The position numbers were made by a program, and so were the translations under genes. Positions 1-11,887 of a DNA stretch of 54,526 nucleotides are shown piece by piece. Under the pieces are notes generated by a model that worked only from the letters and a program-made list of their open reading frames with translations, was not told the origin of the DNA and did not search any database. Position 1 is the first letter of the stretch, and each line of letters starts with the position of its first letter. The stretch is from Chlorokybus atmophyticus (taxonomy: Eukaryota; Streptophyta; Chlorokybophyceae; Chlorokybales; Chlorokybaceae): contig RHPI01001116.1 of assembly GCA_009103225.1 (NCBI GenBank), positions 874,003-928,528 of the forward strand. Reading direction: 5' to 3'.

Positions 1-1227
1 CGGCAATCCCCCCCCATGCCTCGTTGAAACTTCTAATCAATGTCAAGCATTTTGCTTATTTTGTATAATTACCATGCTTAGATTATGATATTACAACTTA
101 ATGTGCTAAGTAGACTGAACAGCGTTGCGTCAACACATCAATTGAAGTCGCTTTGATCTGTTATTTATTTTATTATTAATTATGGTAGATTACACATAAC
201 ATATCATATATAGTGCATATAACTGCTGAAGACTGCAATTGGATTAGGTACGATGTTACTACATATTTTATATAACGAGAAGGGGGTGGCAACTTGTCAA
301 CGAATTCGATTGCATATCATAAAACAGGAAGATTTGCATAATGTCATGTTCATTACGTCAACAAGATAATGGCATCATAATACAATGTAAAGGATGTGTA
401 GTCGCTAAGCGAATATAAATTACGTTGATCAACATAGCAATTGCAACACACTACACTGTGCCGTCTCTTGATGTAAACATCATCATGGGATAGCCAGATT
501 ATTGTATCTAACCATGACCCGTCAAAAATGGATAGCAACAAGCTCACTTGTTGATGGTGTACAACACACGCAACGAGTAAAATAAATCCTTGTATACAAT
601 TTGTCTCCATTGGCAAGCTTACTTACATTGTACGTCGTGCCTTTTACTGCATTTTGAGTCTTCAACTTGAATTGCACGGTGGTATGAAGCGAAGTTCATA
701 GCAAAGTAAAGTCATTGCCATGTACCAAGGTAAACTGCTGGTACATCAAACAGCAGGGCTTGCATGACATTCATGCCTGCCAGCGTATCACCAATGGTGA
801 TGATCAGCCGTGGCCATTGTCATTGTGCACGACCACTGGCGGGTTGACCGACTGAAGGCCAGCCAAGCTGATGGAAACTCATCATGGACGGCATGCGTCG
901 GATTGGGCGGCGGAGTGCGCACCAGCTCGGCCGCAGTTGGCAAAAGATTCCGTCATTCCGTTACGCCGCACTGCCGCCGCGATACGCGTCCCACCTGTAT
1001 CCGGGTTACCATGCATCGGCTCCGGTGCTGCACACCACTGGTGAACCACCAGCTAGAGGCGGCGGTGGCGGTGGTGGCGGAGGAGGAGGAGGACGAGGAG
1101 CAGGACAAGAAGGAAGAGCAGGACTAGGACCGGTTGACGAGGACGAGGACCGCATGACACAGCCGGTTTCAAGGATGGGCGTTGCTGCAGTGTAGGCGGT
1201 TTTGGGGAGTCTGGGCGGCTCTCAGGC
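1..1227. other. Leader region without a recognised gene
   Basis: The first 700 bases are AT-rich with only short, unconvincing reading frames. From about 800 the sequence becomes GC-rich, with a GGC/GGA-rich stretch near 1055-1100. It runs up to the start codon of the KAS III gene and probably holds that gene's promoter and 5' UTR. The window opens in a short C run, which looks like a contig end. Confidence 0.5.
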
Positions 1228-3688
1228 ATGGCGGGGGCAATGGGGTCGGCTCGGGCCCCGGCGGCGCCTTCGTGCCATGTCGCCCTGACCGGAAGCACGT
1301 TTTTGCAACCTGCTACGCCGCTCAGGCCCAGCACACGCAGGAGCAAGCGGCCGCAACATACGGGTTCCTCCCGCACGCACATAGCAGCTGCAGCAGCCCA
1401 GAAGTAAGCATTGCTTTATTGCCTTCCTGCTCCCAAAGCTTGAACCTCTCACTGGCTAGATGTTGTTCCCGCATTGTAGCCAAACAAACAGTTGACACAA
1501 TGCGCCTTAGCAGCATTGCATGCTTGCCAGCCAGTGCCAAGCAACCTTGCAACGCTGTCATGTGTCAATGCTTGCGCCAGCATTCCACTTTGGTACGCGT
1601 TGGGTTTGTATGTGCTCGCAGTAGAACAATGCCGCATTCTGCAAGTCGAATGCAAGGTAGCAGTGAACTGTGAACTGACAGCAATGTGTGTCCTTGTTGT
1701 TGTTATTGTCACACAGTGGTCTTGTTGGAGTGAGGCTGGTGGGATCGGGTTCGGCTGTGCCGACGCAGGTGTTGAGCAATGAGGATCTGTCGCAAGTGGT
1801 GGACACCAACGATGAATGGATCCGCACGCGCACAGGCATACGCAGCAGACGCATACTACCGGAGACCTCGACACTTGCCGAACTCGCCACACAGTCCGCA
1901 CTTCAGGTGTGTTAATTGTGCCCACCACAGCCCACCACAGCTGCATTGTGTCGTTCTCATGTTTCATGCTTGTTTGTTGATTGAACAACTTGCAGGCTTT
2001 GAGTATGGCCAATGTCACGGCTGAAGAAGTGGACATGGTGATTTTGTGCACGTCTACACCTGATGACTTGTTTGGATCCGCTTGCCAGGTATGATGGAAA
2101 ACATTTCTCAAAAATGTGCAAAAACTTGAACACCAAGTTGCCACAACAGTTTCAATTGGATATTGTTGTGGCATTCATAAAAGATAAGAAGTAAGCGGTT
2201 ATGTTTTTACCCATTGCAACAACCACATCACTGAGTATCTAGGAATGTTCTTTTGGTGCTTAAAGTTTTGCAGTGGTTGATGATGATCTGGATACCCAAG
2301 TCTGGATGGCAATGTCACACTGATTGAACACACACTACACGGTGGTCATCAACCATATTTGCAATGCGCGCAGATTCAAACAAGCATTGGCGCTAAGAAT
2401 GCTGTCGCATTTGATCTGACCGCAGCGTGCAGCGGCTTCGTGTTGGGGCTCGTGACGGGTTCTCAGTACATACAATGTATGAGAGTCCTGCTTTACACAC
2501 AGGCATAATGCATATCTGTGTGTGCGAAAGCGCAATTACTTTACAATGTTGGTGTACAATCACAGGTGGGGGCTACAAGAATGTTCTGGTTGTTGGTGCT
2601 GACTGTTTATCACGGTATGTTGACTGGACGGATCGCGGCACTTGCATTCTATTTGGAGATGGGTCGGGCGCTGTTTTGCTGCAGGTAATCGACCACAAAT
2701 ATATATCACCCAGAAACTGTGTCTGTGCTGGCCCGCATCTATTGTTGAAAGGGCCACACTGCAAGAGTATTCAATGGGCAGGCGTCTGAGGGAGACACTG
2801 GCGTCATTGCGTTCGACCTTAGGAGTGATGGCGCGGGGCAAAGGTGTGTGCATGCATGCTCTTACGGTCTGTGACAGGATCATGCACGTCTAGATTAGCA
2901 ATCATAGTGCAGCATGCGTGGGCAAGTTGTGGACAAGGTGTTGCATGGATGCAGTTGTAGTGGAGTTGGTTAAGCAGACCATTCTTGCAGGCATCTGCTC
3001 GCAAAGTACACTGTGGATGGCGGCCAGAAGATCAACTGCACAGCAACTGTTGGGAAGGGGAAGTACGCTAATATACACATGAGTGGGCAAGACGTGTTCA
3101 AGTTTGCTGTGCGAGCAGTGCCGGATGTAAGTGATAGTGATTGTTGTCTAAGTCAAGGTGTTGAGGCTTCCTACTGTTACGTTAAGCAGCGGTTGAGCTT
3201 TCAGCACTGACATGTGCATTGCTCGGTTGCAATTGCTTATGCAGTTTTGCATGCAGGTTGTGGCTCGGGCGCTGCAAAAAGCCAACATGACAGCTGATGA
3301 TATAGACTGGTTGCTGCTACATCAGGTGAGTCCGTGTTTCGTGCATCAGCGCTACCTTGGTTGAAAACGAGACAACACTCCTTGCAATCCACCTGTGTGT
3401 TGATAATAAGCTACCAGCACGCGTATCATCACATGGATTGCTGATGTATGCCTTGTGCATATACAGGCCAACCAGCGGATCCTGGATTCCGCGGCGGACA
3501 AGTTGAAGATATCGAGGGAGAAGGTGATTTCGAACTTGGCAAACTATGGCAACACGAGCTCTGCATCAATACCACTTGCGTTGGACGAGGCCGTGCGTGC
3601 GGGCCAAGTCAAGGCCGGCGACACCCTTGCCATCGCTGGCTTTGGGGCGGGACTCTCCTGGTGCTCGGCCATAGTCAAATGGGGATAG
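1228..3688 (+). CDS. 3-oxoacyl-[ACP] synthase III (KAS III), plastid
   Basis: KAS III condenses acetyl-CoA with malonyl-ACP and so starts type II fatty acid synthesis in the plastid. Nine exons join in phase: 1228-1403, 1717-1906, 1996-2088, 2374-2476, 2566-2684, 2782-2843, 2991-3126, 3257-3325, 3467-3688. The catalytic triad is visible: Cys in AACSGF (exon 4), His in LLLHQANQR (across exons 8 and 9) and Asn in NYGNTS (exon 9). The FabH core motif GDGSGAVLL is in exon 5, and the C terminus carries the usual GFGAGLSW. Exon 1 encodes about 58 Ala/Ser/Arg/Pro-rich residues starting at ATG 1228. It has few acidic residues, as expected of a chloroplast transit peptide, and is followed by the conserved start of the mature enzyme (VGSGSAVPT). 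The length fits plant KAS III. The next gene is convergent. Confidence 0.93.
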
Positions 3689-4280
3689 ATACATACATAC
3701 ATTGATTGCTGCCAGCTATTGATGGTTCACGTGGTTTGGCCTTTTTTAAGTGGCTTGCGAATGGCATGGGTTACGCAGAGTTTGGAGTGCGTGGCTACTA
3801 TGTGAGGAGTGTTGTGTGGTGACTATCCATCGTCCGTTAAATTACATGTGTATCAGAGTAGCTCAGGACATAGAAGTCACGCTGAATGACATTCCCAGAT
3901 ACTCACTTACCAGCACACTTATCTGTTGTGTGTGTTGCACAGCCACATAACAGAGACCTGGCGCAAGCACTAAAGCAGTGACCTACTGTGGGTTGCATTA
4001 TGCATGGCGCGTTGTGCTTCAAGTCAGTGCCTGAGAGCAGGCATGCAAACGAACACGACACGACATTTAGTCACCAGTGTTGGCCAAGCTGTTACCGCTC
4101 TGTGGGAAAAGGTTGAAATCAGCTTGTGCACCTTATCCAAACAAATGACTGTTACACCTTCAGTTCTGCAAGCGTTCATCCCTGCAATACAACCTACTCT
4201 CCGGTAAAGTGTACACTCCAATGCTGTATGTCCAACAGCAAAGTCAATCAACACCATTAGCCAAAGCTTGTACAAACTTC
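3689..4280. other. Convergent intergenic spacer
   Basis: This lies between the stop codons of KAS III (+) and the spermidine-synthase-like gene (-). I see no coding exon in it; it should hold both 3' UTRs. Confidence 0.5.
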
Positions 4281-6242
4281 TCACGCTGTCAGATAGATTG
4301 GTTGCCACCCGCAAGCGTGCCGTCTGAGCTGCGCGGGAAGCTGCCCCTGCCACCACTCTTCATCAGGCAGTGCACCCGTAAGCGCAAGCACATTGGCAGT
4401 CGATTCCGTCGCAGCAATCCTCTTCAGCACCTAAACAGAACAGATGAGATGTGGTCTCACTTGAACAAAAATATATCACTTGAATGGAGTGTTAGTGGCA
4501 CTGACCCCCTCTTCATGAAATGTGCGCGCGATGGCGCCGAGGGCGAGTCTTGCATGTTGGGATCGAATAATTGTGTCATCGTGTGAACCATTTGAACCCA
4601 AATTGGCCAGGACTCTGCCTCCAGGCCGCAGTTTCCGTTTGATCCGTTGCCAAGCCACTTCTTCAGTCAGCTCGGATAACACCTCCCCGCCACTATATAA
4701 GTCCACTACAAGAACTGGCAGACCGACACAACAACCCGACATGAGTGATATGTTATGACTTATGCCCTATAACCCACCGACAGCAAACCACTCACTCGCA
4801 AAGCCGTCTCCTACTGGTGTGAAGTCAGATAGGGCATCGGCGACATTAATCTCAAGTGAGCCGCTTGCTTCGAGCGCAGCGAGGCCGAAGAAGGCTCTGG
4901 CAACTTGCACGACGCCCAAGTCGATCTCATAGCCAACGAGCTTACGCTCGGGCCAGACTGCGTTCACCACTCTGGCCGCAGTGCCTGCAGCCTAACAATG
5001 TCACTGATGCTGTATCACCCAAAGAAAATGTTGTTCATGTGGGTTGTTGATGATGAGCAACATTGACAACAGATGATTACCAGGCCGAGGAAGCCGATTG
5101 GTCCTTCAGGCACGAGAGGCGTGGCCACCGCCAGTGCATCCTGTGTTAAGGCCAACCATCAGCAGTAGGGAAGGCATAAAATATGCTAGGGTAGTTGATG
5201 CTTGCGTTCGGTTTGTAATCGTGCGCACACTCGCATGGGTATGCGTGTGCGCGCATGCATGTGACATAGGGTATAAAGGCTAAGTGCAAGCTTGTGAAAA
5301 ATGATTGCGAGTAGCTTCTCAGGTGCGCACACGCGTGTGCGCGCATTTTTGTGTACAATGCATGCGCATGCATGCGCCTGCATGTGTGCGCGCACACGTG
5401 TACGTGTGTTTGCACATGCACGCGTATGTGCGTGACCATGTAATTGTGTGATCACACACATACGCACACGCATGCGTATGGCTGTGATTGCTTACCCAGT
5501 AGTGTCCCGTGAACACCTCAGACGGTCTGTACACGCTGTGTGTTTTGCCAGAGTCATCAAGGAACAGGTGCGTTGTTGCTGAGGCGGGTTCACTATAAAC
5601 ACCGGTTTCCTCTCCATCCTGTTCTTGCACAACCCTGATCTTGTTGTACGGAGTGTCCAAGCTGGCCAGCAGAACTGATTCACACCCTGCCCGTAACAAC
5701 ATTCACGAATGTCAATGGAGGTTGACATGCTTGACATGTTGCAAGTGATCATCATAATGTAGACGTCAGTGTGATGTAAGAATGAGGCATACACCGTCCC
5801 TTACCGCATTTGCATGAACGTGCTCCCAAGCGAGGGTTGGCACGTCTTGCACTGATGGACCCACATTGGTTGATTGTTTTAGCTGGATTGTGGGATGCAT
5901 GTGTCACATGCTGTGCATGTGCCCTCCGTCCCCACCTGGCTCAAGCCATGTGTCCAGCTGCTGTTCACCACATGACAAGCAGCGAGCAGGCGGAAGACGA
6001 TGTCGATGATGGCGTGTCGTCTGCGAAGCACCTTCAGCGTGACGGCGCCTGCGTAGAGGCGGGGTTGGCGGCGACGTGGGCGGGCAGGAGGCGTGGGTGA
6101 GCAGCGGGCGTCGTCTAGAGGCGCTCCGACTGGGCGCCCCGGCTGCTCTCTGGTTGGCGCGTTGGCACGGTGAGGACACGATGGAGGAGAAAGCCGCAGG
6201 ACGGCAGTGACATCGCCAACCTCGCCATGACGACGATGTCAC

Positions 6243-6273
<31 letters not shown>

Positions 6274-6275
6274 AT
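4281..6275 (-). CDS. Spermidine-synthase-like / SAM-dependent methyltransferase-fold protein
   Basis: Well-supported exons, in gene order: 5686-5496, 5140-5081, 4991-4796, 4714-4506 and 4430-4281, all phase-consistent. A short exon at 5851-5805 also fits in phase. The Rossmann nucleotide-binding region shows a glycine-rich loop (GFLGLAAGTAARVV) followed by an acidic strand end (LVGYEIDLGVV) and a later LVVDLYSGG strand, the layout of spermidine synthase/PABS-like folds. An upstream SPYN-like motif is present as DTPYNKIRV. Plants have nuclear proteins of this sort that are not proven aminopropyltransferases, so the reaction is unknown. The first exon is uncertain. An ATG at 6275 opens an Ala/Ser/Arg-rich transit-peptide-like frame to a donor at 5936, but its phase does not match the 5851-5805 exon cleanly. 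The start should therefore be treated as provisional. The gene runs in the same direction as the dehydrogenase upstream of it. Confidence 0.72.
5215..5480. repeat. Alternating TG/CG/CA tract in an intron
   Basis: Most of this intron (5141-5495) is alternating purine-pyrimidine sequence made of GTGTG, GCGCGC and CATGCATG words. It is low-complexity and of the type that can adopt Z-DNA. Similar tracts recur in other introns of the window. Confidence 0.8.
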
Positions 6276-7086
6276 GCGAGCGGCTTCGTGTGCAGGTAGC
6301 TTGTAGTAAGCAACCGCACTCACAGTGTGCCTGCGTAGCCTATCAGTGCAGTGAAGTGTGGTATACCAAGTACTTTTTACTGTCATGCATGTTGGCCAAC
6401 ATGCTCACGGCAATCTTGTGCAAGCAATGTGCTACTGTTGGGCCAACCCACAACGTTGGGGTGCGGCGCTTTGGCACGAAACTCCCAAACAACATCAGCA
6501 ACGTGCAGTGACAGGCCAACATCAGCTTACTGTACTTACTGTTTGTACTCATAGTACAACAGTAGGTACAGTACTAGCCACCACTCTAGCCTTGCGCGGG
6601 AGGGGGGGGGGAGGGGGGCAAAGTCAACCGACGAGTGGGTCCAAGGGACTTTAACCCCATGACAATCCAATGCCTGCAAAGCGTAGCAAAGTGCAAGGGT
6701 TGGTCCGTGTGACCAGCTTTGCTTGTATGTGAGTGTGTTAACTATTGTGCGCTATTCAGACCTCAGCGCCCTCGCCAATGCCAGCATCGACTACTCAACA
6801 AACTGCTTGTTCGTACACAACAGATTGAAAACTCTTTGTCACACACAGCACCGATTTTTGTACACAACATCAAAGGTAGATTAAAGGGAAGACGTTGGCT
6901 TGACTTTGGCTAAAGTAGGGTAGCCTAGCCACTGTGCGTTCAGACTCTTAGGTGAGCTAAACATGCATAACTTCAGTATGTACACGATAATCCAAATTTG
7001 CCGTTGCCCGACCACACGCCACTTGAACTCAGCGAGTGTGCTCAAGTGTTCAACGGCACCTTTGCACGCTCTATTTGTGCGAACAA
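6276..7086. other. Intergenic spacer with a G-rich run
   Basis: No coding exon recognised. A poly-purine G-rich run lies near 6598-6620. The segment should contain the 3' end of the dehydrogenase transcript and the promoter of the spermidine-synthase-like gene, both on the minus strand. Confidence 0.45.
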
Positions 7087-8717
7087 TTACAATCTTGAAG
7101 CTTCATATTCATAGACCCCGCTACCGCTCTTCTTCCCCAGTCTCCCCGCATCTACATACAATACAAGCAGCGGGCACGGTCGGTACTTATCGTCTCCCAG
7201 CCCCTGATGCAGAACGCGCATGATGGCCAGACAGGTGTCGAGCCCGATCATGTCGGCCAGCGCGAGAGGACCCATCGGCTGGTTCGTACCCAACTTCATG
7301 CCGAGGTCGATGTCGGAAGGGGTGGCGACGCCCTCATGAAGGGCAAAGAAAGCTTCATTGATCTGCGTTTGGGAAGTGGAGTTGTGTGTACGTGTAATGT
7401 ACCGCACATAGCAAGTATTCAAAGCAGCATCTTTACCATTGGCATCAGTATGCGATTCACGATGAAGCCTGGATAGTCCTTTGCCGTGCATGTGGTTTTG
7501 CCCATGGCTTCTGCAAAGGCCTTTGTCGTGGCAAACACTTCATCGCTAGTGGCTAAGCCCCTGACGATCTGCAGAGCTATCAACATTGTCAGCTTGTGTG
7601 GGATGGCATGTTTGCATGCATGCATGCATGCATGTGTCATGCAATGATGCCATGTAAACTTGCTCCTTGTGCCAGACACACCTCTATCAGCTGCATTATG
7701 GGCGGAGGGTTCATCCAGTGCATGCCGATGACACTCTGCGGACGCTTGGTGGCTGCCCCGAGCCTTGTTATTGAGATCGAGCTGGTGTTGCTAGCAAGTA
7801 TAGCTGACGGCCCAAGCACCTGAATGCTCTCATGCATTAGTACAGAAACTACACTCTGTTTTTGGCTTCCTCATTTCTCACCTCATCCAGTTCAGTGAAT
7901 ATCTTGCGCTTGAGCCCCTCGCTCTCGCTGACGGCCTCGATGACAATATCCGCCGCCGCCATGTCGCTCAGGCTCGTCGTAAGCTTGATTCTCGCCAGCG
8001 TGACGTCAGCGGCTTCCTGCGCTGAACACGCACGACACACACGCTGAGACAAGCAGCAAGGTGGTCCTACATGCTACGCTTGTCCATATGCTTGCCTGTG
8101 TGATGGTTCCCTTCTTGACGAAGCGCGTGAGTGAAGAAGCGATGCCCTGGCGGCCACGGTCAAGAGCAGAAGCGCTCACGTCGGAGAGGATGACGTCGTG
8201 TGAGGATGAGGCGGCAACCTGGCAGAGAGGAAACGCGATGTGATAATAACTTGGTGAAGTACGATAGGATTGTTACTTGGATTGAGAGTATGGCATTGTC
8301 GGAGTGTAGAACATTGCGATTTGCGCAAAGCACTAGTGTGACTGTTACAAAGCAAAGCATACAAGCACAAAAGACAAGTACAGAAGACAGGCACTCCGCT
8401 GCGTCCGTGCCAGCAGGCACAAGCGCTGACACAGTGCAATTGTGACACATTTCTTCAATCACAATGCGGCTTCCTCGAATGAATGCAACAGAGACAGACC
8501 CCATGTTGACAGCTTTTGAACCCACTATCAACTACCAACACTGCACTGAGCTCCAAGCCTGCAAGTGCCTCTTAACTCTTACCTGCGCGATTCCGCTTCC
8601 CATCTGCCCCGCGCCCACCACCCCCACGACCCTGACGACCCTCGCCACGCCTGCCATCTCCCCGGCAGCCCTCGCCACCGCCGCCATCGCACCGGCCGCC
8701 GCAGCAGACGCCGCCAT
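7087..8717 (-). CDS. 3-hydroxybutyryl/3-hydroxyacyl-CoA dehydrogenase, peroxisomal type
   Basis: NAD(P)-dependent oxidation or reduction of 3-hydroxyacyl-CoA. Six exons, all in phase: 8717-8583, 8218-8096, 8016-7882, 7819-7682, 7568-7437, 7362-7087; the product is 312 aa. The NAD-binding loop [11 protein letters not shown] is near residues 34-44. [19 protein letters not shown] and [11 protein letters not shown] (containing the catalytic His) are family hallmarks. The C-terminal half has the usual PGFIVNRIL, the [15 protein letters not shown] motif and KSGSGVYEY. The protein ends in Ser-Arg-Leu, a canonical plant peroxisomal targeting signal 1, so I infer peroxisomal location. Intron 2 uses a GC donor (CACACAG|gcaagc, donor at 8095). 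The start ATG at 8717 opens an Ala-rich 25-residue leader. The gene is divergent from the Cep164-like gene, with 243 bp between the start codons. Confidence 0.93.
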
Positions 8718-8960
8718 GCTGACGCACACCAATAATGTGCACCAATTATCATTTTTCTGTTGCGGAACCGGGTTCGACGGAGCGGGGTTGGTGCAAAGGG
8801 TTGATTGGCCGTCAACTGTGTGGATCCGGATCGGGCTGTCACATGCTGCACTGAGCTGAGCTGAGCTGAGCTGAGCTGAACAGCCCGCCGGGCGGCGGCG
8901 GCGGCGGCGGCGAGGGAGGAGGGGGAGGTAGAGGTGGTGTTGGAGGAGGTGGAGGAAAAG
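8718..8960. promoter_or_regulatory. Putative bidirectional promoter with CTGAG pentamer repeat
   Basis: This is the only DNA between the start codons of two divergent genes (dehydrogenase on minus, Cep164-like on plus). It contains about five tandem CTGAG units at 8851-8879 and a GGC triplet run near 8890-8910. I infer a shared promoter; no TATA box is obvious. Confidence 0.55.
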
Positions 8961-11887
8961 ATGGCTTTGGATATGGTGCCCAACGGCGCGAGTGTCTCGC
9001 CAAAGCAGCCATTGGCGGCGCTCAAACGACCGCCTGTCAGGGTAAGAACATGCTCCACGATGGCGTGCGTGCGTGCAGCTCATTCAATCAGTGCAAAGGC
9101 ACACAATATGTCGACCTGTAGCACAAGTCATAAGCATGAACTTAACTACAGCATGCGCAAAGCAAGCAGCAATCACTTTCTAGCCGAGCATCATCAGCGA
9201 GCCATCGAGCACAGATGTTGCCGTCGCTCAGTGCTCTTCTCATCAATGACAGGTTCTGCAGCCGAACGACGGTCCCCCAACCCCGCCTCCGCCCCTCCTC
9301 TCCCCGCACAACCGCTTCGCCCACGCCGCCACAAACACCTCACCCTCACCCAAAACCACGTCCCCCACCCCCACCAACAACATCAACAACATAGCCTCCC
9401 CCGTGCTCTTGCACCCGTCCAGCCCGCTCGCGCGCAGCAGCAAACCCGCACCCATCGTAGCAAAGGCGAGTGAGGAGAAGAGCGCATAACACTCACATTA
9501 TTACATACACAACCACACACACATTCACACCCACACACATATACACCCACACACCAACTCAACAACTATAACAACGTCAGGTGTTGAGGTTGCGGGACGC
9601 TCAGGCCATCGGAGAGCCGCCCGGCGACAGTATGGATGACGCCGACGGCGACAACAACAAGAAGGAGGAGGAAAGGGAGGAGGAAGAGGAGGAGATGGGC
9701 TTACCCACGCCACAGGCAAGTTGGTTGGGTTGTGTGCGGGGGGAAATGCGGAGTCTTGTGGCGTGTTGGTTGTGATATGTGCGGGTTTGGTGAGCAGGAA
9801 GTTGAGGAATGTGCGGTGTACTTGGGTATGGATCCCGCAGCCGACGGGGACCTGTTGTGGATTGCCGAACACGCTCTCCTTGCGCCCGTACCAGGCAAGA
9901 AAGCACAAGCATGCATCCACTTTGTCACAACGTGCTCGTGTGCATGCGTGTGTGCGTGCGTGCGTGTTTACATGGATGCCCGCACTGGGGAGTTAACATC
10001 ACAATGCGCGTGATGCAAAACCTACCACAGATGGATGGGTGGAGCAGACCGACCACCTCGGCCGCGTCTTCTACATCGACCGCAACGCCTCACCCTCCCC
10101 ACCCTCCCCACCCTCCCCATCACCGTCATCCTCACTCCCAACAAATTCATCCACATCAACACTAATAGCTTCTTGGGCTCACCCGCTCGACGCCCACTAC
10201 GCCGCACTCTTCCTCGCACTCAAAGCGCAGATGTCGGCCGTGCCGCCACCCAAGTTGACAAGAGAGGAGGTGAGATTGAGTGAGACAGAGGGAGGGAGAG
10301 GGGGAGGAGGATGTGTTGTAAGGGGATGTTGAGTGAGGTGTGAGGTGTAGGTTGCGAGCATGGCGGCGTATCTGGGAGTGGACTTGAAGGCTGAGATGGG
10401 GTTGCTGTGGGTGGCATATCAGGCCTTGGCGGCTCCATTGCCTCAGGTGTGCCTGTCAGTCGTGCAAGTTGTGGTCCAAGTGTGTGTATGTGTGTGTATG
10501 CACGCGCGCGCGCGCGCGTGCTACTGTGCTACTGTGCTCTGGCAGATACACGTGTCCATGTGTGCTACATCATGACATGACACCAAACAGTGTGCAATAG
10601 TAGGGATGGGAGGAGTGCGAGCACCATGCTGATGACGAGCGATATACTTACTACTACTCGCGAGCGACGGGGCGCACAACACATGAACATCCCTTTGACG
10701 CACTCTTCCGTCAGCTGGTAAGCAAGCAAAGTTCTCTTCTTTCATGCCCAGCATTGAGTATTTACGTGTATTGAGCAGATTCAACAGCGGTCATATACTG
10801 TATGCACTCGAGCTCAGTCACACGAACACAAGCGCACACAAACACACGAGCGTATGTGTGCGCGTGTGCACGTGAGTCCTTACACAATCTAAGCCAGCAC
10901 AATTGCAGTCATACAGTGCACGCGCACTCTTGCGTGCACATGCACATGTACACATGCACACGCGCACACTCTTATGCACATGCTATATCTGTTCAGCTTG
11001 ACCTTGAGAGGATCAAAGCGAGGTTGCGTGCGAAAAAGGCGAGCAACGGGCATACAACGAGTACGTGACTCGAGCACTGTGCGCACTTTGTGTCGTTGTT
11101 CATCGTGTCAATGCTGACTTACCACTCGACAACAGGTGCACCAGAACACGTGTGGATGCGGCTCTTTGATGCTGAATCAGACAGCTACTACGAGTATGAT
11201 TGGGTGACAGACCAGAGGATACCGCTTGACACGGCCGACACTGCAGCGATACAACACGATTTGATGGACACAACACGGCTACAGGCAAGTGAGAGGAGTG
11301 ACAGGCAGCAGCAACCGCACGTAGTTGTTCGAAGCGTGTGACAAGGTTGGATTGCTGTGGTGCAGGTCGTTGTGGGTGAAGCCAATGTGAGGGCAGGAGT
11401 GTCGAGCACAATACCCAACACAACTATAACAAGAGCGGTTGAGGTGGAGGTGGGCGTGGTGATTGCAGATGATCATGCGTTGAAAACCATGGGCGACACA
11501 GAGGGTGAGCACACTGCAGGATGGACGGCACTGTTCATGTGTATATGCGTGTGCGTGTGCGTGTGCGTGTGCAGGCGAGGGTGTGTGCATGTGTGCATAT
11601 ATGTGGGTAAGTGTGCACATGTGTATGTGCGTGCGTGTGTGACCAACACACTCAATGCAGGTGTCCAATGCGACACACCCACGTCCACACACGAAAACGA
11701 CGAGTCCCCTCGGCGCGTGCCTTTGTCTTCACGCCGCGCCGGCAGCGCTCCATTCAGCAAAAACATTAGGAAGAAGGTTGGCAGCAGAAGCAGTAAAGCC
11801 AATAGCAGTATAAACAGTGGCGGCAAGAGCTGGGGCCAGTGGGGCAGCAGCTTGCCTGGCGTGCGATGGCTTCTTGGAGTGCCATGA
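8961..11887 (+). CDS. Cep164-like WW-domain protein (centriole distal appendage type)
   Basis: Eleven exons join in phase to 517 aa: 8961-9041, 9253-9465, 9581-9715, 9798-9894, 10031-10269, 10351-10446, 10604-10717, 10997-11060, 11136-11284, 11366-11504, 11661-11887. Two modules each pair a helix of the form YLGxD...LLW.A..AL.AP(V/L)P with a WW domain: first DGWVEQTDHLGRVFYIDR, ending in WAHPLDAHY; then GWEECEHH...YYYSRATGR, ending in HEHPFDALF. This helix-plus-WW layout, followed by (W/H)xHPxDxxxxxL, is what I know from Cep164, which docks TTBK2 at distal appendages to start ciliogenesis. A third, degenerate unit may lie in exon 9. A Pro/Ser-rich leader and an acidic Glu-rich segment precede the WW modules, and the tail is basic and Ser-rich. 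Animal Cep164 is far longer, with coiled coils, so orthology is not certain. Four of the ten introns have GC donors. Confidence 0.75.
10480..10990. repeat. Alternating TG/CG/CA tracts in introns of the Cep164-like gene
   Basis: Introns 6 and 7 (10447-10603, 10718-10996) contain long GTGTGTAT, GCGCGCGC and CACACGCG runs. A comparable tract lies in intron 10 near 11540-11640. These are non-coding and low-complexity. Confidence 0.75.

Noticed and set aside
1053-1182. Gly-rich plus frame and Leu-rich minus frame before KAS III
   Set aside because: Both come from a GGC/GGA triplet run. Neither joins KAS III in phase.
8532-9083. 183-codon minus frame as a longer dehydrogenase N terminus
   Set aside because: It would overlap the divergent gene's first exon and add low-complexity Arg/Pro sequence; the ATG at 8717 gives a normal leader just before the NAD-binding motif.
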